45,250 nucleotides of DNA, from contig CAKTTL010000012.1 in the NCBI GenBank assembly GCA_934615235.1, positions 1 to 45,250 on the forward strand, written 5' to 3'. The notes below the pieces were generated by a model. That model was given only the letters and a program-made list of their open reading frames with translations. It was not told the origin of the DNA and did no database searches. This stretch comes from an uncultured Clostridia bacterium. GTDB taxonomy: Bacteria; Bacillota; Clostridia; Christensenellales; Aristaeellaceae. The position numbers and the translations under genes were made by a program. This document shows positions 8,647 through 15,143 of this stretch, piece by piece. Within the stretch, counting starts at the first letter, position 1; every line of letters begins with the position of its first letter.

Positions 8647-9100
8647 GCAGCGGATGAAGAACCTGGGCATTGAACTGCAGCAGAGCGACTGGCGCGGCAG
8701 GGGCGTCGTGGAGGCGACCTTTGTGGGCGACACGCTGTACGTTTCCGCGCATTTCCCGGTGGACGAGACGGGCAGGCCCGTCTATGTCGGCCGCGTGGGC
8801 GCGGAGATCGACGAGGAAACCGCGTATAAGGCCGCACGCCTTTGCGGCATCAACATGCTGCGCACCATTCAGGCGTATATCGGCAGCCTCGACCGCGTGG
8901 ATTATTTCGTCAAGGTGCTCTGCCTGGTCAACAGCGCGAACGATTTTTGCAACATGCCCAAGGTGATGAACGGCTTCTCCGACCTGATGGTCGAAGTCTT
9001 CGGCCATCGCGGCCAGCACGCCCGTTCGGCGATGGGCGCGTATGTGCTGCAGGATAACATGCCCTGCAGCGTGGACGCGATTGTCAAGATCCGCAAATAA
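8633..9100 (+). CDS. RidA-family enamine/imine deaminase, first copy
   Basis: This 155-residue protein of the YjgF/RidA family contains VGDTLYVSAHFP, YKAARLCGINMLRTIQAYIGSLDRVDYFVKV and the C-terminal block RGQHARSAMG with Arg131 at the place of the carboxylate-binding Arg of RidA. Active RidA proteins hydrolyse reactive enamine/imine products released by PLP enzymes. It is longer than E. coli RidA (about 128) and closer to the 150-170 residue subgroup. It begins inside the end of the PLP-enzyme gene, with AAGGAG (8617-8622) as ribosome site, which supports a role with that enzyme. It is followed 11 bases later by a second, clearly diverged paralogue. Confidence 0.88.
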   Translation: MGATEQRMKNLGIELQQSDWRGRGVVEATFVGDTLYVSAHFPVDETGRPVYVGRVGAEIDEETAYKAARLCGINMLRTIQAYIGSLDRVDYFVKVLCLVNSANDFCNMPKVMNGFSDLMVEVFGHRGQHARSAMGAYVLQDNMPCSVDAIVKIRK

Positions 9101-9111
9101 GGAGGCGCGCA

Positions 9112-9618
9112 ATGATTAACACGATCATCGAAGACGGCGCCGAGGTAACGCAGCGGTTTAAGAAATATCCGGCGCTGGTGCCCATCCGCGAGGTAGGGAA
9201 CGTCGTGTATATTTCCGGGCATGGCCCGGAAAACCGCAACACCTACGAGCCGCTTTTCAAAGGGCGCGTGGGCGTGGAGCTGACGGTGGAGCAGGGCTAC
9301 GCCGCGGCGCGCGAGTGCGCCAATACGATCTTCCGCGATATCGTGGAGCGGTACGGCAGCCTGGACTGCATTCATCATATCGTCCGCGCGATGGCGCTTG
9401 TCAATTGCGGCGGCGATTTCGATCAGCCGGAAAAGGTAATGGACGGTTTTTCCGATTTCTGCGTGGAGGTTCTGGAGGCGCGCGGACAGCATGTCCGCAC
9501 CGTAATGGGCACGCATAACATGCCCAATCACCAGATTCCCGTCGAAGTCGAAGTGATTTTTGTGCTCAACGACGCTTATCGCAACAAAGGAGAGGTAACG
9601 AAAGATGGCACAATTTGA
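9112..9618 (+). CDS. RidA-family enamine/imine deaminase, second copy
   Basis: This 168-residue RidA-family protein has VGNVVYISGHGP, YAAARECANTIFRDIVERYGSLDCIHHIVRAMALVN and RGQHVRTVMG with Arg129 at the substrate-carboxylate position. It shares the block order of the preceding gene but differs at most positions, so this is an old duplication or two independent members, not a recent tandem copy. It may form mixed trimers with the first copy or act on a different imine. AGGAGG lies directly upstream, and its 3' end overlaps the amidohydrolase start by 14 bases. Confidence 0.88.
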   Translation: MINTIIEDGAEVTQRFKKYPALVPIREVGNVVYISGHGPENRNTYEPLFKGRVGVELTVEQGYAAARECANTIFRDIVERYGSLDCIHHIVRAMALVNCGGDFDQPEKVMDGFSDFCVEVLEARGQHVRTVMGTHNMPNHQIPVEVEVIFVLNDAYRNKGEVTKDGTI

Positions 9619-10846
9619 CATTCTCCTGCAGGGCGGCAAGGTATACGATCCCCGGACGGGCAAAATCGAGGAGCAGGACGTTGCGGTGAAGGACGGCGTG
9701 ATCGCCGCCCGCGGCAAAAACCTTCCGGCCGATGCGGCGACGGTGATGGATGTGACCGACTGCATCGTCTCTCCGGGCCTGATCGATATGCATTGTCATA
9801 TCTTCCCGATGTTCCCGTATCCGTATCACGATTCGCTGCGCACCACCAACGCGGAAGAGCATATGCCCCGCTGCGGCGTGACCACCGCGGTGGACGCGGG
9901 CACGACCGGCTGGCGCAACTTCGGCGATTTTAAGGAGCATGTCATCGACGCGACGAAGGTGCGTGTGCTCGCCTTCATCGACATCGCCGCCAAGGGCATG
10001 CACTATACCGAGTCCGAGCAGGCCGTCGCGGATATTAACCCGCGCGTCGCCGCCGCCGTTGCGGAAGAATATTCCGACGTTGTCGTCGGCATCAAGAGCG
10101 CGCATTACTGGGCCAAGCCGGCCGACGCGGAGCACCCGATCTGGGCTTCCATCGACGGCGCGCTGGAAGCGGCGAATCGCTGCGGCAAAATCGTCATGGT
10201 CGACAGCATCCCGATCGCGGGCGAACGCCCGTATCCGGAAATTCTGGCGCATCTGCGCCCCGGCGACGTGCACACGCACGTGTTCGCGCAGCAGTTCCCG
10301 CTGATGGACGAACAGGGCAAGATGATGCCTTACATGCTCTCCGAGCGCGCCCGCGGCGTGCATTTCGACGTGGGTCACGGTTCCGGCAGCTTCTGGTTCC
10401 GTCAGGCCGTAGGCTGCTTCGAGCAGGGCTTCTGGCCGGATACCATTTCCACCGACCTGCACCATCAGAACGTGACCGGCCCGTCGATCGACCTGCTCTA
10501 CGTCGCCAGCAAGTTCCTGGCGATGGGCATGCCGCTGGAGGACGTGCTGTACCGCGTCACCCGCGCGCCCGCGCTGACGATTCATCATGAAGAGCTGGGC
10601 ACGCTCGATACCGGCGCGTGCGCCGATATCGCAGTGCTCCGCAAGCGCGAAGGCAAATTCGGCTTCATGGATTGCGGCGGCGCCCGTCTCAACGGCAACA
10701 GCCGCCTGGAGTGCGTGGCCACGCTGCGCGCCGGCGAAGTGATTTTCGACCCCGAAGCCAAGAGCATGCCCGAATGGCACGACGCTCCGGAAAGCTACTG
10801 GCATGCCCCTGGCCTGACCCGCGGCTGGACGCTCTGGACCGACTGA
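9605..10846 (+). CDS. COG3964 (EF_0837-type) amidohydrolase / deacylase
   Basis: This 413-residue amidohydrolase-superfamily enzyme has the full set of binuclear metal ligands: H63 and H65 in SPGLIDMHCHIF, the likely carboxylated K164 in VVGIKSAHYW, H223 and H225 in GDVHTHVFAQ, and D284 in ISTDLHHQN. The overall pattern and the neighbouring SelA-like gene fit the COG3964 family (EF_0837/AHA_3915 type), once misannotated as dihydroorotase; some members hydrolyse acetyl esters or amides of small hydroxy/amino acids. Here a deacylase acting on an N-acyl amino-sugar acid would suit the context (inference). AAAGGAG at about 9587-9593 precedes the start, and the gene overlaps the second RidA gene. 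It is cytoplasmic, with no signal peptide. Confidence 0.85.
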   Translation: MAQFDILLQGGKVYDPRTGKIEEQDVAVKDGVIAARGKNLPADAATVMDVTDCIVSPGLIDMHCHIFPMFPYPYHDSLRTTNAEEHMPRCGVTTAVDAGTTGWRNFGDFKEHVIDATKVRVLAFIDIAAKGMHYTESEQAVADINPRVAAAVAEEYSDVVVGIKSAHYWAKPADAEHPIWASIDGALEAANRCGKIVMVDSIPIAGERPYPEILAHLRPGDVHTHVFAQQFPLMDEQGKMMPYMLSERARGVHFDVGHGSGSFWFRQAVGCFEQGFWPDTISTDLHHQNVTGPSIDLLYVASKFLAMGMPLEDVLYRVTRAPALTIHHEELGTLDTGACADIAVLRKREGKFGFMDCGGARLNGNSRLECVATLRAGEVIFDPEAKSMPEWHDAPESYWHAPGLTRGWTLWTD

Positions 10847-10862
10847 GGGAGGAAACGATACG

Positions 10863-11813
10863 ATGCTGCTGAATGATCGAGAGCAAATCCTTGCGCTGAC
10901 CCGTGAATGGAAGGGCGAACGCTATGAAAACGGCCGCCCGAAGGTCAGCGACGAAAAGATTGAAATTTTGAAAACCCTCACGCAGGAAGAAATCTGGCAG
11001 CCGCTGTACGCCTGCGGCTACCGCTTCCAATTTCAGGGAAATATGCGCGCGCTGCACGAGGATAAAAAGCTCTACGGCCGCGCCGTGACCTGCTGCTTCA
11101 TGCCCCAGCGCCCCGATATGCGCCAGCTGGCCTTCGACACCGCGCGCGCCAAGGGCTGGAAGGGCGACTGCAACCAGTGGGTGATCGACAGCCTGGTCGA
11201 GGGCGACGTGGTCGTGTGCGACCTGTACGATAAGATTTTCAAGGGAACGTTTGTCGGCGGAAACCTGACGACGGCAATCGCCGCCCGCACGAAGACCGGC
11301 GGCGCGATCGTCTGGGGCGGCGTGCGCGATCTGGAACAGATGGGCAAAATCGACGTGCAGGTCTGCTTCCGCGGCGTGGACCCGACGCCCATCCGCGACT
11401 GCCAGCTTACCTCGTTTAACGGCCCCTGCCGCATCGGCGACGCGCTGTGCCTGCCGGGCGATATCGTCGTGGCCACCAGGAACGGCGTGCTTTTCGTCCC
11501 GAGCCATATGGTGGATTACGTCATCGAAAACGCTTACAAGATGCAGGTGCGCGATCTGTACGCTTTCCCGAAACTGCGCGCGGGCGAATACACCACCGCC
11601 GATGTGGACGCGCCTATCTGGCCCGAAAAGATGCTGCGCGATCTGCTCGCGTTTATCGATACGAACGAAGAAGCCGCGAAATACCGCGGCATGAACTGGG
11701 ACGTTGAAATCCGCGCCGCGCAGGGCGACGAGGAAGCCGTCAACGAAATGTATCGCCGCTTTGACATCGAGCTCTTCGGCGGCCCCGGAAAGAAAGGACA
11801 GGTGCTGATCTGA
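10863..11813 (+). CDS. RraA-like protein, probable HMG/CHA-type pyruvate aldolase
   Basis: This 316-residue protein has the RraA/4-hydroxy-4-methyl-2-oxoglutarate aldolase core at about residues 90-230: VGGNLTTAIAARTKTGGAIV, GGVRD with Arg155 and Asp156 at the substrate- and metal-binding positions, and PGDIVVATRNGVLFVP. RraA regulators that inhibit RNase E lack aldolase residues; here they are present, so an enzyme is likelier. These class II aldolases split 4-hydroxy-2-oxo acids to pyruvate. It is longer than the minimal 160-240 residue enzymes, with an extra N-terminal helical part and a C-terminal tail rich in acidic residues. GGGAGG lies upstream; the stop codon overlaps the next start as TGATG. 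Confidence 0.8.
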   Translation: MLLNDREQILALTREWKGERYENGRPKVSDEKIEILKTLTQEEIWQPLYACGYRFQFQGNMRALHEDKKLYGRAVTCCFMPQRPDMRQLAFDTARAKGWKGDCNQWVIDSLVEGDVVVCDLYDKIFKGTFVGGNLTTAIAARTKTGGAIVWGGVRDLEQMGKIDVQVCFRGVDPTPIRDCQLTSFNGPCRIGDALCLPGDIVVATRNGVLFVPSHMVDYVIENAYKMQVRDLYAFPKLRAGEYTTADVDAPIWPEKMLRDLLAFIDTNEEAAKYRGMNWDVEIRAAQGDEEAVNEMYRRFDIELFGGPGKKGQVLI

Positions 11814-12649
11814 TGCTCAGAGACCAGAAACTTTACGAAAGCCCCATCCAGGATTACGCTCATCTGCTCGCCGGCAAGAAGGTGTTCATCACCACCGCCG
11901 CGCGCGGCATCGGCAAGAGCATCGCCATTCTCTTTGCGCGCCAGGGCGCGGATATTTACTTCGCCGGCCGCAACGAAGAATACGTGCGCGGAACCGAGGC
12001 GCAGCTGCAGGCCATCCGGCCCGCGTGCCGCGGCTATGTCTGCAACCTGGCCGATGCGGAGCAGAGTGAAAAAATCGCGCAGGAAGTGCTGCGCGACAGC
12101 GGCGGCATCGATATCCTCGTCTGCTCCGTCGGCGTGAACTGCCATTGCCCCGCAGCGGAGTTCAAGGACGCGGACATGATGCGCCTGCTCGAAACCAACT
12201 ACATCAGCGGCCTGCGCTTTGCCCGCGCGTTTATTCCGGGCATGCAGCAGCGCCACTGGGGCAGCATCATCAACATTTCCTCCATCCACAGCGTGATGAC
12301 GCAGCCGACGAACATGCTCTACGCGGGCACCAAGGGCGCAATGAACGCCGCCGCCCGCGCCATGGCGCTCGATTACGCGAAGGATAACATTCGCGTCAAC
12401 ACCATCTGCCCCGGCGTGATCGTCAGCGACGTGTTCTACGACGATATCGACAAGATGACGCCCGAACAGTACGCGAAGTTTGACCGCGATATCCATCACT
12501 GCCAGCCGCTCGAGCCGGGCAAGATGCCGGATATCGCCAACGCGGCGCTGTATTTCGCGTCCGACATGAGCTCGTATGTGACCGGCCAGTATCTGCTGGT
12601 GGACGGCGGCACGAGCGTCATGGCGCACGATAACCCGCCCGAGATGTAA
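11813..12649 (+). CDS. Short-chain dehydrogenase/reductase (SDR)
   Basis: This 278-residue classical SDR has a cofactor-binding TTAARGIG in place of the usual TGxxxGIG, a catalytic Ser in NISSIHSV, and Y170 and K174 in LYAGTKGA. RVNTICPGVI and YVTGQYLLVDGGTS complete the family pattern. AGRNEEYVRG after the second strand has Arg-Asn where NADP-binding enzymes have basic residues, so NADP(H) is possible. The NNAG motif is replaced by CSVGVN. It is translationally coupled to the aldolase gene by a one-base overlap. In this operon it could oxidise the sugar to a lactone or reduce an aldehyde/keto product; I cannot decide which. Confidence 0.9.
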   Translation: MLRDQKLYESPIQDYAHLLAGKKVFITTAARGIGKSIAILFARQGADIYFAGRNEEYVRGTEAQLQAIRPACRGYVCNLADAEQSEKIAQEVLRDSGGIDILVCSVGVNCHCPAAEFKDADMMRLLETNYISGLRFARAFIPGMQQRHWGSIINISSIHSVMTQPTNMLYAGTKGAMNAAARAMALDYAKDNIRVNTICPGVIVSDVFYDDIDKMTPEQYAKFDRDIHHCQPLEPGKMPDIANAALYFASDMSSYVTGQYLLVDGGTSVMAHDNPPEM

Positions 12650-12664
12650 AAAGGAGAAATCGCC

Positions 12665-13600
12665 ATGCGTGAAAATCTTGTTTTGATTTCCGGTTATGGC
12701 GCGCCCGGTGAGGAGGATATCGCGCTGTATTCCGTCAGCGCGAGCGGCGCGAGCAAAGCGTTCGGCATGACGCACGGACGCGCGCCTTCCTTCTGCTGCC
12801 GGGGAGAAAACGGGCTGATCTACGCCGCGTCCGAGCGCGAGGACGGCTCCGATATTACCGCCTATGCGCTGGAAAACGGCGCGCTGCGCGCGGTGCGCAC
12901 GCTGGAAACGCCGGGCAACGGCCTGTGTCATGTCTACGCGCACGGCGCGGTCGTGTACGGCTGCTGCTATGGCAGCGGTGATTATTTCGCCGTGGATGCG
13001 GATCTGACGCGCGTTCTGTGGCAGTTCCGCCCTGAAAGCGCGCACGCGCACTGGGCGAATGTCATCGACGGCAAGCTGTACCTGATGGATCTGGGGAACG
13101 ACTGCATCTACCGCTGGGCGCTGGAAAACGGTTTGCCCGCGGGCGAGAAGGAAATTCTCCGCCAGCCCAAGGGCAGCGGCCCGCGGCAGATTCTTGCGGC
13201 GCGCGAGGGCGCGCGGCTGTGCGTCAACGAGCTGGACGGCACGGTGCGCGTGTTGAACCGCGACGGCGGCGCTGTCAGCGAATCGCACGCAAGCGCGGTG
13301 CAAGAGCCGCAGAATTGGCCCGGCGGCGCATGCCTGGGCGAGGACGGCACGCTTTACGTCTGCAACCGCGGCCCGAACACGGTTTCAGCCTGGGCGCAAT
13401 ACGGCGAAAAGCTGGCGATGCTCGGCGAATGGTCCACGGGCAACTGGCCGCGTCATCTGGCGGAAGTGCCCGGCACGGAAATCGTGCTGGTCGCCTGCCA
13501 GCGCGAGAACGAGGCGCGCGGCTACGCCGTTCGCAGCGGCGCGGCGCGCGAAGCGTTCCGGCTGCCGCTTGCAGGCGCATCGTGCGTACTCCCACTGTAA
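12665..13600 (+). CDS. Lactonase-family seven-bladed beta-propeller protein
   Basis: This 311-residue protein resembles the Pgl-type 6-phosphogluconolactonase/lactonase propellers (Pfam PF10282). It shows repeated blade patterns such as GNGLCHVYAHGAVVYGCCYG, GSGPRQILAAREGARLCVNEL, GGACLGEDGTLYVCNRGPN and NWPRHLAEVPGTEIVLVACQ. The GPRQ/H-like and PRHL segments correspond to the conserved blades near the active site. It lacks a signal peptide. AAAAGGAG precedes its ATG 15 bases after the SDR stop. It is the last gene of the operon; a strong terminator follows at 13611. A lactonase beside a dehydrogenase suggests oxidation of an aldose to its aldonic acid. Confidence 0.82.
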   Translation: MRENLVLISGYGAPGEEDIALYSVSASGASKAFGMTHGRAPSFCCRGENGLIYAASEREDGSDITAYALENGALRAVRTLETPGNGLCHVYAHGAVVYGCCYGSGDYFAVDADLTRVLWQFRPESAHAHWANVIDGKLYLMDLGNDCIYRWALENGLPAGEKEILRQPKGSGPRQILAAREGARLCVNELDGTVRVLNRDGGAVSESHASAVQEPQNWPGGACLGEDGTLYVCNRGPNTVSAWAQYGEKLAMLGEWSTGNWPRHLAEVPGTEIVLVACQRENEARGYAVRSGAAREAFRLPLAGASCVLPL

Positions 13601-13610
13601 AAAACAAAAT

Positions 13611-13651
13611 AAAACGGATTTGAAGCCCATAATGGTTTCAAATCCGTTTTT
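13611..13651 (+). terminator. Strong bidirectional terminator of the catabolic operon
   Basis: A long stem with arms AAAACGGATTTGAA (13611-13624) and the matching TTTCAAATCCGTTTT region (13636-13650) has an 11-base loop and T-runs on both strands. It also can stop the convergent Gfo/Idh/MocA transcript. Confidence 0.88.
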
Positions 13652-13685
13652 GTTATACGCACAAAAGCCGCTCACCCTGCGGATA

Positions 13686-13760
13686 AAAGCGGCTTTCTTC
13701 GAAGAAGGGGGTCTGGGGGAAGGAACCTTCTTTCTCCAGAAAGAAGGTTCCTTCCCCCAG
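13686..13760 (+). repeat. Dispersed palindromic element, copy A
   Basis: The copy starts with the 14-base head AAAGCGGCTTTCTT (13686-13699), has a G-rich connector ending GGGGGT, and then a perfect palindrome at 13713-13760 with 23-base arms and a 2-base centre (CC). It lies between the convergent 3' ends of the lactonase and the Gfo/Idh/MocA gene. Copy B at 33128 has the same head and layout. Confidence 0.9.
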
Positions 13761-13777
13761 AAAACCCCGTTTTCCTC

Positions 13778-14947
13778 TTAAATCTCCGGAATATTGATCT
13801 CGACTTCGTGCCCGCAGGCGGCGGACTTGTTGATGCCGTCGATGATGGCCTGATTGTAGACGATCTGAGAGGAGGGGACGGGCGCGGGGGAGCCGTCCTT
13901 GATCGCGTCGAGGAAGGAGCGGACCTTCATCTCGAACAGGCTCTTGTTGTTGGGGATGATCGGGATCTTGATCTGCGTCTGCAGACCGCCGACGTCCGTG
14001 TAAACGGTCATTTCGCCGCCGACAGAGCCGTTCCAGCAATCGGTGGACGGGATGCGCAGCGAGGCCTTTTTGCCCATGATGATCGTGTCGCCGGGCGTGT
14101 CGAGGTGCATCGCCCAGGCAATACGGAAGTCGAGGATGATGCCGCCTTCGAGGCGGACGAACGCGGCCGCGAAATCGTCAACGGAGAAGCGCTCGGCGTT
14201 TTCCCTGGCGGTGTGGAACTTGTCCGCGTACTGATATTTCTCGTTCGTGCCGAAGAAGTTGGAGGTGTAACCGGTAACGGTCAGCGGCTTGGGATAGCCG
14301 ATGGCGTTGAGCACCATATCCAGCGAATAGCAGCCGATATCGCCCAGCGCGCCGATGCCGGCGGTGGATTTTTCGATGAACGTGGAGTTCGGGATGCCGC
14401 GGCGACGGCCGCCGCCGGTCTGGATGTAGTAAATCTCGCCCAGTTCGCCCGATTCGACGATCTTCTTGATTTCCTGCATGTTCGGATCCATGCGCGGCTG
14501 GAAGCCGATGGTGAGGAGCTTGCCGGAAGCCTTTTCGGCCTTCATCACTTCGACGGCCTCGTCGAGGGTGACGGTGAAGGGCTTTTCAAGCAGCACGTTC
14601 ACGCCCGCGTTCAGCGCGTCGATGGCGCACTCGGCGTGCGTGGCGTTGTAGGTGCAGATGCTCACGCCGTCCAGCTTTTCGTTGGCGAGCATGGATTTGT
14701 GATCCGGGTAGAAGTGGATGTTGGTATAGTCCACGCCCATCTTCTCGCAGAAGGCCTGGTACTTGCCGGGGATCAGGTCAGCCATCGCGACGACCTCGAC
14801 ATCCGGGAACTTTACATACTGTTCGATGTGGGATTCCGCGATCCAACCGGTGCCGATGATGCCGACGCGCAGCTTCCGGCTCGCGTCTACCTTTTTTTCT
14901 TCCGCAGCCTGGGTGAACTGGCCCAGAACCGCATCGCCGTTTGCCAT
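13778..14947 (-). CDS. Gfo/Idh/MocA-family NAD(P)-dependent sugar dehydrogenase
   Basis: This 389-residue protein has a Rossmann domain from about residue 25 (LRVGIIGTGWIAESHIEQY) and the family signature NVLLEKPFTVT with the catalytic Lys of EKP. The C-terminal alpha/beta domain has IGALGDIGCYSLDMVLNAIG, whose Asp and His-like region normally form the active site; here the usual GG-x-x-x-D-x-G-x-H appears as GDIGCYSLD, so the His position should be checked. Family members oxidise or isomerise sugars and inositols. It has an N-terminal extension of about 24 residues. AGGAGG precedes the ATG by 9 bases, and a hairpin (14982-15000) lies in the leader. It is convergent with the catabolic operon and could feed it. 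Confidence 0.88.
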   Translation of the reverse strand: MANGDAVLGQFTQAAEEKKVDASRKLRVGIIGTGWIAESHIEQYVKFPDVEVVAMADLIPGKYQAFCEKMGVDYTNIHFYPDHKSMLANEKLDGVSICTYNATHAECAIDALNAGVNVLLEKPFTVTLDEAVEVMKAEKASGKLLTIGFQPRMDPNMQEIKKIVESGELGEIYYIQTGGGRRRGIPNSTFIEKSTAGIGALGDIGCYSLDMVLNAIGYPKPLTVTGYTSNFFGTNEKYQYADKFHTARENAERFSVDDFAAAFVRLEGGIILDFRIAWAMHLDTPGDTIIMGKKASLRIPSTDCWNGSVGGEMTVYTDVGGLQTQIKIPIIPNNKSLFEMKVRSFLDAIKDGSPAPVPSSQIVYNQAIIDGINKSAACGHEVEINIPEI

Positions 14948-15075
14948 TGAATATTTCCTCCTGTGTGTGTCAAGTTTTGAGCCGGGAAGAGTCTCCCCGG
15001 TTTCGCTGCCTATAGTTTACAACAAAAAGCTGCGGTTGAAAAGCGGTTAACGGCGCGTGCGCCGCAAAAAAACTA

Positions 15076-15105
15076 TTCGTCAAACCGCGCGGTTTTGTGT
15101 ATAAT
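15076..15105 (+). promoter_or_regulatory. Sensor-kinase promoter containing a 14-bp palindrome
   Basis: A perfect -10 TATAAT (15100-15105) is preceded by a weak -35 TTCGTC (15076-15081) at 18 bases. Between them lies the perfect palindrome AAACCGCGCGGTTT (15082-15095), which would block RNA polymerase if a dimeric regulator bound it. Confidence 0.6.
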
Positions 15106-15143
15106 AGCGAACACAGGCAGAAACGAAATGAGGAGGCGAAGAA

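Noticed and set aside
13653..14039. Apparent small protein frame through palindromic copy A (and similar at 33126-33398)
   Set aside because: The EGTFFLEKEGSF-type peptide is only the translation of the repeat palindrome.
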